The notes beneath the pieces were generated by a model, which saw nothing but the letters and a program-made list of their open reading frames with translations, was not told where the DNA came from and searched no databases. Positions 20,026 through 28,477 of a stretch of DNA of 33,649 bases are shown here, in pieces; position 1 is the first letter of the stretch; the number at the start of each line of letters is the position of its first letter. Source of the stretch: a virus; IMG/VR virus record IMGVR_UViG_3300046536_000190, positions 1-33,649 of that record, one strand, 5' to 3'. Made by a program: the position numbers and the translations under genes.

Positions 20026-21255
20026 ATGACGACGCAAAAACTTGGCGCATCGAGCTTTACGCAGCTGCGGTACATCCCTGAAGTGGATTGGGGCGTGACC
20101 CCGGCGACCGGCAATGCGATCGAGCTGCGAATGACGGGCGAGACGCTCGACTTCAACCTGACCAAGGACAGCTCGAAGGAAATCAACTCGTCGCGCCAGG
20201 TGCGCTCGCTCGCAACGACCAACGCTTCGGCGCAGGGCGCGGTGAACATCGAGTTCAGCTACTCCGAGTACGACTTCTTCCTCGCCGCCCTCCTCGGCAG
20301 CGCGTGGGTCGCGTACGGTACGAGCGGGCAATCGGCGTCGATCACCGCGACGGCGGCAATCGACGGCACGGGCACCGGCCACGACACGCTGACGGCGAGC
20401 GTCGCGACGGCAGGCAACGACGCGTGGACGAAGCTCAAGAAGGGCGACTACGTCCGCATCGACCCGGCCACGCCCGCTGACGTGGTTGGTGCCAACGCGG
20501 GCCTGATGCTGCAGCTGGACATGGACGGAACGACCACAGTCCTGTCGTTCGCTTCGGGTAGCGGCCTGGTCGCGATGGCTGGCAAGAACATCAAGATTTC
20601 CAGCCAGAAGCTGAAGATCGGCAACAACATCGGCAGCGCGACGATCGAGAAGAACTTCACCGACGTGAACCAGTTCTTCAGCTACACCGGCATGTCGCCG
20701 TCGAAGCTGGATCTGTCGCTGCAGACGGGCAACTTCATCACCGGCTCGCTGACCTTCGTCGGCAAGAAGGGCAATCGCACGGACGTAACCGCGCTTCCTG
20801 GTGTCCCGGTTGCTTCGCAGAACTATCGATCGATGTCTGCGGTCGACGGCGTGTGGGACGTCCGGATCGGCGGTGTGCCGGTCGAGACGAAGTACGAGAC
20901 GTACATCAAGGAGCTGACGCTGTCCTACGACAACCAGCTCGAAGGTCTGATGGCACTCGGCTACCTCGGCGCGGTGCAGCTGATGGCGAAAGAGATCCAG
21001 CTCACCGGCGGCATGCAGCTGTACCTGGCCGACGGCTCGCTGTACGACGACTTCGTGGCCGGCGTGACCAACAGCATGTCGTTCGTCGTGAAAGACCCGG
21101 ACGGCTACGGCTACGCGTTCGTGTTCGACAAGATCGACTTCAGCTCGATGCCGGTGCAGGCTTCCGGGAACGGCCAGTCGGTGGTGCTCGACGCGAAGTG
21201 GACCGCGCTGATGGGCGACACCTCGAAGAACTCGCTGACGATCTTCAAACTTTAA
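20026..21255 (+). CDS. Major tail tube protein, 409 aa
   Basis: The tail tube is a stack of hexameric rings of this protein. The N-terminal part (TQLRYIPEVDWGVTPATGNA, ELRMTGETLDFNLTKDSSKE, SRQVRSLATTNASAQGAVNI) is typical of a tail tube family in which the protein starts with a PExxWGxTP motif, followed by RxxGExLxxxxxxxxSxEI. It ends with a strand-rich region (VKDPDGYGYAFVFDKIDFSS). At 409 aa it is larger than lambda gpV (246 aa), so it probably carries an inserted extra domain near residues 90-180 (SITATAAIDGTG ... TTTVLSFASGSG). It follows gpU and precedes gpG, as in lambda. A candidate promoter lies upstream. Confidence 0.88.
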   Translation: MTTQKLGASSFTQLRYIPEVDWGVTPATGNAIELRMTGETLDFNLTKDSSKEINSSRQVRSLATTNASAQGAVNIEFSYSEYDFFLAALLGSAWVAYGTSGQSASITATAAIDGTGTGHDTLTASVATAGNDAWTKLKKGDYVRIDPATPADVVGANAGLMLQLDMDGTTTVLSFASGSGLVAMAGKNIKISSQKLKIGNNIGSATIEKNFTDVNQFFSYTGMSPSKLDLSLQTGNFITGSLTFVGKKGNRTDVTALPGVPVASQNYRSMSAVDGVWDVRIGGVPVETKYETYIKELTLSYDNQLEGLMALGYLGAVQLMAKEIQLTGGMQLYLADGSLYDDFVAGVTNSMSFVVKDPDGYGYAFVFDKIDFSSMPVQASGNGQSVVLDAKWTALMGDTSKNSLTIFKL

Positions 21256-21260
21256 GCGCC

Positions 21261-21289
21261 TTGATATAGGGCACCTGAAACAGTAGACT
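21261..21289 (+). promoter_or_regulatory. Putative promoter before gpG
   Basis: TTGATA (21261-21266), 17 bp, TAGACT (21284-21289). The expected start lies inside the following hairpin. Confidence 0.35.
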
Positions 21290-21327
21290 ACGCCTCGACG
21301 CTTCGGCCTCGGGGCGTATTTCATTTA
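21289..21327 (+). terminator. Hairpin after the tail tube gene, terminator-like
   Basis: TACGCCTCGA (21289-21298) pairs with TCGGGGCGTA (21309-21318), ten pairs with one T-G, followed by TTTCATTT. The interrupted T-tract suggests partial termination, which would lower downstream expression relative to the tube protein. Confidence 0.6.
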
Positions 21328-21343
21328 CAAAGGACTCCTACAC

Positions 21344-21754
21344 ATGGACATCTTCAAGAAGTTTGCGACCGACCCGGAAAAAGAGCTGAACGGCACGGTC
21401 GTACAGCTCGACGACACGACGTCGCTGCTGATCCGACGCTTCGCCAACCCGGACCATCTCGCGCTGCTCAACGACCTGAACCAGCGCCACAAGGTCGTGC
21501 TGAACAGCACGGACCCGAAAGTCGTGCAGGACGCGAAGAACGACATCTCGCGCGAGGCGATGGCAAACCACATCCTCGTGGGCTGGGAAGGCATCGAGTT
21601 CAAGGGCAAGCCGATGGAGTACAGCGTCGCGAATGCCAAGGTTCTGCTGGGCCTGAACGACTTCATGGACTTCGTGTTTTCGGCCTCGCGCAACATCGAG
21701 AACTACCGCGTCGACGACGTGGCGAAGATCGAAAAAAACTCGTCAGCCGGCTGA
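21344..21754 (+). CDS. Tail assembly chaperone gpG-like, 136 aa
   Basis: gpG and the frameshifted gpGT coat the tape measure and recruit tube subunits; neither stays in the virion. This gene lies between tail tube and tape measure, has the right size, and is a mixed alpha/beta acidic protein (LNGTVVQLDDTTSLLIRRFA, AMANHILVGWEGIEFKGKPM, GLNDFMDFVFSASRNIENYR). Four codons after a slippery heptamer at 21733-21739 it terminates at 21752-21754. The 0-frame tail after the slip is SSAG. A candidate promoter and a hairpin precede it. Confidence 0.85.
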   Translation: MDIFKKFATDPEKELNGTVVQLDDTTSLLIRRFANPDHLALLNDLNQRHKVVLNSTDPKVVQDAKNDISREAMANHILVGWEGIEFKGKPMEYSVANAKVLLGLNDFMDFVFSASRNIENYRVDDVAKIEKNSSAG

Positions 21755-22113
21755 AGTGGAACCTTGATTGGGGGGCGCAGCGCGAGTTCCTTCAAGGTGT
21801 GTGGCGGCGCAGCGGCAAGATGCCTGCGCCGCTCGCCGAGGAGCCCACGCTGGAAGATCACGAGATCGGGTACTTCGAAATATTCAGCAGCCTGTCGTCG
21901 TCTCGTAGCTACGCTGACGGCGGCCCGCAACCGATCCGGGTCAGCGAGATCCTCGCCTACTGCCAGCTGATGGGGATCGACCGGCTGGAGCAGAGGCAGG
22001 ACACGCTGCAGATGGTTCAGGCGCTCGACGGCGTGTGGATGACGCACCAGGTCGAGAAGATATCCAGAAGCCGCTCCCAGGCTGCAGCCGGCAACGCGCA
22101 CACGCGCAAATGA
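21344..22113 (+). CDS. Tail assembly chaperone gpGT-like, made by -1 frameshift, 256 aa
   Basis: The product shares residues 1-132 with gpG, then shifts to the -1 frame at A-AAA-AAC (21733-21739) and continues for 124 residues to TGA 22111-22113. The -1 frame has no stop after the slip, and no good ATG starts it: the frame runs through LVSRLKWNLDWGAQREFLQG before the first ATG at 21820. The T part is helical and charged (EIGYFEIFSSLSSSRSYADG, VSEILAYCQLMGIDRLEQRQ). In lambda the T domain contacts tube subunits. The stop codon lies at the foot of a terminator hairpin. Confidence 0.85.
21733..21739 (+). other. Programmed -1 ribosomal frameshift site (A-AAA-AAC)
   Basis: In the gpG frame the codons are GAA AAA AAC, so the heptamer fits the X-XXY-YYZ rule exactly. 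Just downstream lie a palindrome (21743-21754, TCAGCCGGCTGA) and a 7-bp inverted repeat ACCTTGA/TCAAGGT (21761-21798), either of which might stimulate slipping. Confidence 0.88.
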
Positions 22114-22139
22114 CGCCAGCCCTTCGGCTGGCGTTTTTT
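22113..22139 (+). terminator. Strong rho-independent terminator between gpGT and the tape measure gene
   Basis: A perfect 9-bp stem (ACGCCAGCC 22113-22121, GGCTGGCGT 22126-22134), CTTC loop and a T run. The last base of the gpGT stop codon is the first base of the stem. Confidence 0.92.
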
Positions 22140-22179
22140 CGTCTGCGCAACGATAATGCGGACAACTAAGGAGTTGGCG

Positions 22180-25100
22180 ATGTCAGAACAGGCCGGTGGC
22201 GTAAAACTCGAAGTAGAGCTGAATTACGATAAGGCTCTGGTCGCGTTGCGCTCGTTCCAGGCCGAGGTCGCCAAGGTCGAGAACTCCGGAGCCCAGATCA
22301 GCAAGATGCAGGAAGCGCTGGTTCAGGGCAACGCGATGATGCAGAAGTCGCTGTCCAGCCTGCAGGCGCTCGCCGCGGAACAGGAAGCGCTGACGCGGCA
22401 GACGGAGGAGCGCGCAGCTGCGGAGAAGGCACAGGAGTCCGCGGCTGACGCGGCCAACCGCGCCGCGCGCAATGCGATGCGCGCGCAGATCAAGGACTCC
22501 GAGTACCTGAACAAGACGCTGGCGCAACGCCAGCAGATCCTCGCACGGATCAGCGCGGCCACGCGCGGTCAGGACGTCTCCTCGCTCAACGCAGACCAGC
22601 GCGGCGTGCTAGGCGCGCGCTATAGCAACCTCGCGGTCGACGAATTCGCTAACGGCGGCCTCGCCAACTCCACCCGCGCGCAGCAGCAGATCGCCGAGCG
22701 CGAGGCCCAGGCCGCCGCGCAGGCTGCCGCCGACAAGGAGATGTCGGCCGCCCACGCCGAAGCGCTGAAGGTCAACAAGGCGCTCGACGACAAGGCAGCG
22801 GCCGACCGCATCGCCAACCTCGAAACGATCCGCGCACTCGAACGGCAGCTGGAGGCAGACTCCATTGCCGGGGAGCGCGCGCGCAATGAGGCGATCGTCA
22901 CCCTCCGACAGGCGCAGGAAGCCGAGATCACCGCTGCGCACTCTGAAGCGCTGAAGATCAACCGCACCCTCGACGCTGAAGCAGCCGCAGCCCAGAAGGC
23001 AGAGTCAGCTGCGCGCGTTGCCGACCTCGAAACGATCCGCCTGCTCGAAAACCAGCTGGCCGTTGACGCGGTCGCGCGCGAGCAGGCGCGCAATGACGCG
23101 ATCGTGGCTCAACGTGCCGCAGAAGAAGCTGAGCTGACGGCACTGCACACACGTGCGCTCGCGGAGAACGCAGCGCTAGATAAGGCGGCGGCGGCCGAGC
23201 GAGCGGAAGCGCTCGCGGCGCAGCAGGCGCAGATGGCCGAGGCCGCCGCGGAGCAGATCGCCCAGATCCAGGCGCGCGTCGCCGCAGACAAGGTCGCGAA
23301 CGCTGAGCGCCTCGCGCAACTTGCCGCGGAAAACGCCGCTCTCCGGGAGCAGATGGCGCTGGAGGCCGCGCGCGCGGCTGAGGTGAAGCGCAGCGCGGAC
23401 TACGAGACGTCGACTATCAGCTCGAAGATGAAGATGCTGAAGTCGATCGCCGTTGCTGAGGCGCAGGTCGGCAAGCTGAGCGACAACCCGACGATCGCAG
23501 CGAAGTTCCCGACAGCAGCCCTCTCCGACTACGCGATGATCGGCGCGGGTTCGGACGCCTACCACAAGTTCCGCGCCGAGCTGGAGGCGGTCGGCAAGGG
23601 CTCGGCGAGCGCTGCGACAGGCATCAAGGCCACCGCGCAGGAAGCGCGCGAGCTGACCACCATCATCAAGGACGTCATCACCGGCGAGTGGTCGCGCTTT
23701 GGCGGGTCGGTCACCCGACTGCTGACCCTCTCGGGCACGTTCGACGGCGTCCTTGGGCTGGTAGGCGGCTCGATCCTCGCCACCGGCCTCGCGATGGGTG
23801 CGCTCGCCGCTGCCGCGGTAAAGGGCGCGTCCGACCAGAACCAGCTGAACCTCGCGCTCGCTCAGACCGGCAACTATGCGGGTGTGACCGAGAGCGGCCT
23901 GAACGACATCGCTGAGTCGGCTACCCACATGGGCGGCACGATCGGCGAAGCTCGCGAGACCGTCCTGCAACTGGCGCAGTCGGGCCGCTACACAGCTGAC
24001 CAGATCAAACTGATCGCGGATGCCGCGTCGGCGATCGGCGGCGCTGGCGGCAACGTCGAGAACTTCCTGAAGCAGATCGACGGGCTGAAGGACAACCCGA
24101 CAGACGGCGTCTACAAGCTCAACGAGCAGTTCCACTTCCTGACGGCCTCGACGTACGAGGCCATCGCCGCAGCCGAGCGCCACGGCGACGCGATCAAGGC
24201 GTCGCAGCTCGCCATCGAGGCGTTCGCTGACACGCAGGAAGAACGCGGCAAGCAGGTGATCGAGAACGCCGGGCTCATCACGCGCGCGTGGCACGGCGTG
24301 AAGGACGCGATCAGCGAGGCGCTCGACAAACTGCTCTCGATCGGCAAGGTCGAGACGACCGCCGAGAAAATCGCCACGCTGACGGCCAAGATCCAGGAGG
24401 TCAAGAACCGGCCGATCGGCGAGTACGGGATCAACGACACTTCCGGCATGGAACGCGACCTCGCGGACCTGCAGAAGAAGATGGAGTTAGAGAACCAAAA
24501 TGCGCAGACTCAAGGCAAGCTGGCTGACGCCACGCTCAAGCAGGTGCAGGCTACGAAGCTGCTCGACGCGGAGCGCAAGAAGTTGCGTACGCCGGCCGAC
24601 AAGCGCAGGGACGAGGAGGAGCTGCTCCGCAAGGGGCTCGCGCCGCTAGTCGGCCTGCCCGCGGATCAGGGCGGCATCACGCAGAAGGACGTTGACGACC
24701 TCGTCGCGAAGGCTGCGCTCAAGTATCACGACAAGGCGCCCAAGCGCGGTCACATCGACCCGACCGACTACAACGCTGCGCAGGAGCAGGCCAAACTCGA
24801 CGCGGACGCGCTGAAGAACGCGCAGGATCTGCTCAACATCCGCAAGCAACTTGGGCTCGCAATCAGTGAGGAGAGCTACGCACATATCGAGCAGCTCGCC
24901 CTCATCGCGCAGGAGTCGGACTACGAGTCGCGCCGCGAGAAGATCCTCAAAGAGATCAAGAACGCCGAGCGCAACGGCAACCCGAACAGCAAGCGGCAGC
25001 TGCTGGACGAACTCGACATTCTGGACGAGCAGAACGACGCGAAGAAAGCGCAGATCGAGCTCGACTATGACCGCGACGAAGTGCAGCGGAACATCCAGCG

Positions 25101-26682
25101 CGCGCTGCTCAACATCTCGACGATCGAGAACTCGCGCACGACGATCCTGCAGGCGCAGGACGCGCTCTACGGCAACGCCGCCAGCATGGACACGGCGCGG
25201 CTGGACGCGCTCGTCGAGCGCGTCACGATCGAGAAGGCCCAGTATGACCAGGCGCTGCAGATGGAGCAGCTCAAGGACTCGGGCGCCAGCGTGGACGAAG
25301 TGGCGTACGCACGCGAGGCCAACAGCCTGAAGCTCGCGCAGCAGATCTTCGAGATCGAGAAGGAGCGGCAGAAACTGCTGATGGACAACGCGTTCACGAT
25401 TCAGAACGTGTACCAGCAGACGCTCAACTCGATCGACGCGCAGATCGCGGCGCTGGAGAAGGGCCGCACGACGCTCGCCGACCAGGCGGTGACGGGTTTC
25501 TCGGGCGGCTTCCAGAACGCGAACAACGCGCTGTTCCAGTCGTTCAAGAGCAAGGACGCCGCGAACAAGTTCACGACGCAGAACTACACCGGCGAGATCG
25601 GCAGCTCGATCTACGACTCGATCACCAAGAGCCTGTCAAGCGAGCTGACGGAATCCACGCTGAAGGGCTTCCAGGGGCTGCTGAAGACGACCGGCGCTGT
25701 GTCGCAGGCCGACATCGCGCGCGACAAGGCGCAGCAGGATCTGGCGCTCAACACGCAGACGATGACGCAGGCGTTGTCGATCACGATCCCCGAGAAGCTC
25801 GACCAGCTGATCGGGCTGAACAACGGCACGATCACGCCGACCGGGCCGGTGGGCAACGCCGCCCTGCCCTCGAATCAGCAAAGCGCGACCACAGGCAGCG
25901 GCGCGCCCTACGCATTCGGCGGGGGCACCGCGCAGGCGAGCCAGGATCTGGTGGCCTCGCAGGAGCAGGCAGGAAAGGCTCAAGCGGCCATGTCCGACTT
26001 CGGCAGCACCTCGTCAGACGTGCTGAAGCAGTTCGGCCTGACAGCGACGAGCGCTTCGTCGCTGCTCTACACAGGCGTGATCGCGGCCACCTCTGGCAGT
26101 TCGAAGGCGATCAAGAACTACGTCGTCTACGCGAGCGCGCAGCTGCTCGAACTGTATGCGATCCAGAAGCTGGTTGGGCTGGTCAGCTCCTTCGGCGCGA
26201 GTGGCAGCGAGGCGGCCGGCGCGTCGGCCACCAGTACGCCTGACGACCTGATCGCAGGCTACGGCCACGCGGACGGCGTCGCATCGGTCGACAAGAACGG
26301 CTACATCACGGCGCCGGGCGGCCCGCGCGACGACCGCGGCCTCGCATGGCTGTCGGACGGCGAGTCGGTGCTTACGGCTGCGGCCACGAAGTATTACGGC
26401 GCAGACCGCATCGCGCGCATGAACAAGATGTCGCTGCCGCGTTTCGCAGACGGCCGCGTTGGTGCCGGTGCTGGTAGTGGCGCAGCGGGTGGCTCGGGCA
26501 TCTCCATCCAGTTCGACATCGACGCATCTGGCAGCGGCGGCAAAGGGTCGGCGAACGAGGCGGCCAAGTCAGGCCAGCTGCAGAAAGAACTCGAATCCGC
26601 GGTGCTCGGGGTGTTCAGCAAATACTCGGCAAGCGGTGGCCCTATCTACTCAACCATTAAGCAGATCGCAGGGCGTCCGTAA
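22180..26682 (+). CDS. Tape measure protein, gpH-like, 1500 aa
   Basis: The tape measure sets tail length and is ejected with the DNA. The frame opens at ATG 22156, but ATG 22180 follows AAGGAG (22168-22173) at 7 nt and is preferred. Residues about 10-420 are charged coiled coil with internal repeats of 62-69 residues (AAHAEALKVNKALDD and AAHSEALKINRTLDA). Then comes a domain like lambda gpH's TMP_2 region (RELTTIIKDVITGEWSRFGG) with a hydrophobic segment FDGVLGLVGGSILATGLAMG. More coiled coil follows (about 700-1100). The C-terminal section (GVASVDKNGYITAPGG, DRGLAWLSDGESVLTAAATK) matches the lambda-type tape measure C-terminal domain. By the usual 0.15 nm per residue rule the tail would be about 225 nm if uncleaved. 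Its stop shares bases with the next ATG. Confidence 0.95.
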   Translation: MSEQAGGVKLEVELNYDKALVALRSFQAEVAKVENSGAQISKMQEALVQGNAMMQKSLSSLQALAAEQEALTRQTEERAAAEKAQESAADAANRAARNAMRAQIKDSEYLNKTLAQRQQILARISAATRGQDVSSLNADQRGVLGARYSNLAVDEFANGGLANSTRAQQQIAEREAQAAAQAAADKEMSAAHAEALKVNKALDDKAAADRIANLETIRALERQLEADSIAGERARNEAIVTLRQAQEAEITAAHSEALKINRTLDAEAAAAQKAESAARVADLETIRLLENQLAVDAVAREQARNDAIVAQRAAEEAELTALHTRALAENAALDKAAAAERAEALAAQQAQMAEAAAEQIAQIQARVAADKVANAERLAQLAAENAALREQMALEAARAAEVKRSADYETSTISSKMKMLKSIAVAEAQVGKLSDNPTIAAKFPTAALSDYAMIGAGSDAYHKFRAELEAVGKGSASAATGIKATAQEARELTTIIKDVITGEWSRFGGSVTRLLTLSGTFDGVLGLVGGSILATGLAMGALAAAAVKGASDQNQLNLALAQTGNYAGVTESGLNDIAESATHMGGTIGEARETVLQLAQSGRYTADQIKLIADAASAIGGAGGNVENFLKQIDGLKDNPTDGVYKLNEQFHFLTASTYEAIAAAERHGDAIKASQLAIEAFADTQEERGKQVIENAGLITRAWHGVKDAISEALDKLLSIGKVETTAEKIATLTAKIQEVKNRPIGEYGINDTSGMERDLADLQKKMELENQNAQTQGKLADATLKQVQATKLLDAERKKLRTPADKRRDEEELLRKGLAPLVGLPADQGGITQKDVDDLVAKAALKYHDKAPKRGHIDPTDYNAAQEQAKLDADALKNAQDLLNIRKQLGLAISEESYAHIEQLALIAQESDYESRREKILKEIKNAERNGNPNSKRQLLDELDILDEQNDAKKAQIELDYDRDEVQRNIQRALLNISTIENSRTTILQAQDALYGNAASMDTARLDALVERVTIEKAQYDQALQMEQLKDSGASVDEVAYAREANSLKLAQQIFEIEKERQKLLMDNAFTIQNVYQQTLNSIDAQIAALEKGRTTLADQAVTGFSGGFQNANNALFQSFKSKDAANKFTTQNYTGEIGSSIYDSITKSLSSELTESTLKGFQGLLKTTGAVSQADIARDKAQQDLALNTQTMTQALSITIPEKLDQLIGLNNGTITPTGPVGNAALPSNQQSATTGSGAPYAFGGGTAQASQDLVASQEQAGKAQAAMSDFGSTSSDVLKQFGLTATSASSLLYTGVIAATSGSSKAIKNYVVYASAQLLELYAIQKLVGLVSSFGASGSEAAGASATSTPDDLIAGYGHADGVASVDKNGYITAPGGPRDDRGLAWLSDGESVLTAAATKYYGADRIARMNKMSLPRFADGRVGAGAGSGAAGGSGISIQFDIDASGSGGKGSANEAAKSGQLQKELESAVLGVFSKYSASGGPIYSTIKQIAGRP

Positions 26683-27035
26683 TGGCAACTGATCTTGAGA
26701 TCTACGACTGGCTCGTGACCTACGGGGCGAAGAACACGGTTACGCCCGACGTCCTGTCGGCGGCGTTCGGCGACGGCTACTCGCAGGATATCCCGAACGG
26801 CATCAACACGACCGCGGACTCGTGGAGCATCACCTCGCGGCTGAGCCCGACGGATGCCGACGACGCATTCGAGTTCCTCCGCCGGCAGGGCGGCGCCAAG
26901 CGCTTCTGGTGGACGCCCCCGCGCTACGTCGACCCGATCAAGGTGAAGACCACAGGCGCGATCGAGAAGGGCGAGGAGAGCGCCGGATACGTCACCGTGA
27001 CGGCCACATTCAAACAGGTCTTTGACCCGGACTGA
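26682..27035 (+). CDS. Minor tail protein gpM-like, 117 aa
   Basis: The motifs of the Phage_min_tail family are present: FGDGYSQDIPNGIN (29-42), a conserved tryptophan in DSWSI, and KRFWWTPPRY (73-82). gpM belongs to the tail tip complex assembled around the end of the tape measure. TAATG overlap with the tape measure gene. Length equals lambda gpM (109 aa) within a few residues. Confidence 0.93.
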   Translation: MATDLEIYDWLVTYGAKNTVTPDVLSAAFGDGYSQDIPNGINTTADSWSITSRLSPTDADDAFEFLRRQGGAKRFWWTPPRYVDPIKVKTTGAIEKGEESAGYVTVTATFKQVFDPD

Positions 27036-27039
27036 TGCC

Positions 27040-27741
27040 ATGACCACAGCCAATACGATTCAGGCAGAGGTGATGAAGCTCGCGCCTGACGCGCTGATCG
27101 AGCTTTACATTCTCGACCTCAACCCGATCGGCCTCGCCTCGATCGAGTACTTCCATTGCGGAACGAACGAGTACCGCGAGCCGATCACGTTCCAAGGCAT
27201 CACCTACCAGCCGTTCCCGGTGCAGATCACCGGGTTCGAGCTGAACGGCCAAGGGCAGCTGCCCCAACCAAAGTTGTCGGTGAGCAACACGAACGGCGCG
27301 ATCTCGCAGACGATCCTTGAATACCAGGACATGGTCGGCGCGAAGATCACCCGCAAGCGCACCTTCGCGAAGTTCCTCGACGGCGAGCCTGACGCGAACC
27401 CGACACAGGAGTTCCCGCTCGACATCTTCTACATCGGGCGCAAGACGGCTGAGAACGGCGACATCGTGCAGTTTGACCTCGTGAGCACCTTCGACCTCAC
27501 CGGGATCACGCTGCCCGGCCGGCAGATCATCCAGAACAGCTGCACGTGGGTCTACAAGAGCGCGGAGTGCAGCTGGGTGCCCGTCACCGGCTACTACTTC
27601 GACGCGAACGACCAGCCCGTCCTGCCGGGCGCAGACATTTGCGGCAAGCGGCTCGACAGCTGCAAATGCCGGTTCGCACGCTTCGGCGTCAACCCGGACC
27701 TCCCCTTCGGCGGCTTTCCTGGAGTGCGACGCTATGTTTGA
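27040..27741 (+). CDS. Minor tail protein gpL-like with Fe-S cysteine set, 233 aa
   Basis: ATG 27040 is preferred to a TTG at 27022. The N-terminal half matches the Phage_tail_L pattern (ALIELYILDLNPIGLASIEY, FQGITYQPFPVQITGFELNG, LPQPKLSVSN). The C-terminal part carries cysteines C168, C177, C201 and C208 with spacing 8, 23 and 6. This is almost the same as in lambda gpL, whose four C-terminal cysteines bind an iron-sulfur cluster. A fifth cysteine, C210, is extra. gpL is a tail tip component. The last 8 bases overlap the next gene. Confidence 0.93.
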   Translation: MTTANTIQAEVMKLAPDALIELYILDLNPIGLASIEYFHCGTNEYREPITFQGITYQPFPVQITGFELNGQGQLPQPKLSVSNTNGAISQTILEYQDMVGAKITRKRTFAKFLDGEPDANPTQEFPLDIFYIGRKTAENGDIVQFDLVSTFDLTGITLPGRQIIQNSCTWVYKSAECSWVPVTGYYFDANDQPVLPGADICGKRLDSCKCRFARFGVNPDLPFGGFPGVRRYV

Positions 27742-28477
27742 TGTGAACCTGGTCCGAGAGATGCTCGACATCGCCCGCGCAGAGGCCGAGCAGCGCCCCG
27801 ACGCGCCGCAGGAGCGCTGCGGTGCCGTGATCGAGACCGACGGCGTGCAGAGCTTGATCGAGTACGCGAACGTGCACCCGGAGCCGCGGGAGTTCTTCCG
27901 CATCGGTGCCGTCGAGTGGGGCAAGGCGTTCCTGAACCACAACGTGGTGGCCGTATGGCACACGCACCCGAGCACGAGCGCTGAGCCCACGCAAGCGGAC
28001 CTCGTGTACCTCGAACGTACGCGCCTGCCTTGGCACATCGTGAGTGGCTGGGACGGCAGCCACAGCTACACCGAGCCCACTGGCTACGTCGCGCCGTACG
28101 AGGGCCGCGACTTCCATCACGGCATCCTCGACTGCTACGCGCTGTGCCGCGACTGGTACAGCCGCGAGATGGGGATCGAGCTGCCTGACGTCGATCGCGA
28201 GTATCTGTGGTGGAACAAAGGCGCAAACCTGTACATCGACCAGTTCAAGGATCACGGCTTCGTCGAGGTCGCGCCCGAGGTCAACGTGAAAAATCTTCGC
28301 CGCGGCGACGGATTGCTGATGCAGGTTGCCTCGCGCGTGCCGAATCATGGTGCAATTTATCTCGGCGACGGTAAAATCCTGCATCACGTTCAGGACAAGC
28401 TGTCCGAGATCACGAACTACGGCGGCGACTGGTTAAAGAGGACTACTAACCATTTGCGACACAAGAGTCAGCTATGA
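27734..28477 (+). CDS. Tail tip protein gpK-like: JAMM peptidase plus NlpC/P60 domain, 247 aa
   Basis: Two enzyme domains are joined. Residues 1-110 are a JAB/MPN domain with the metal motif HTHP-x9-AD: H76, H78 and D89, and an upstream glutamate in QERCGAV. Residues 120-240 are an NlpC/P60 cysteine peptidase with the catalytic cysteine in LDCYALCRDWY (C134) and the histidine in NHGAIYLGDG (H205). Such gpK proteins are tail tip components, and the NlpC part is thought to cut peptidoglycan crosslinks at infection. The start overlaps the gpL gene by 8 bases and the stop overlaps gpI by 4. Confidence 0.94.
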   Translation: MFDVNLVREMLDIARAEAEQRPDAPQERCGAVIETDGVQSLIEYANVHPEPREFFRIGAVEWGKAFLNHNVVAVWHTHPSTSAEPTQADLVYLERTRLPWHIVSGWDGSHSYTEPTGYVAPYEGRDFHHGILDCYALCRDWYSREMGIELPDVDREYLWWNKGANLYIDQFKDHGFVEVAPEVNVKNLRRGDGLLMQVASRVPNHGAIYLGDGKILHHVQDKLSEITNYGGDWLKRTTNHLRHKSQL

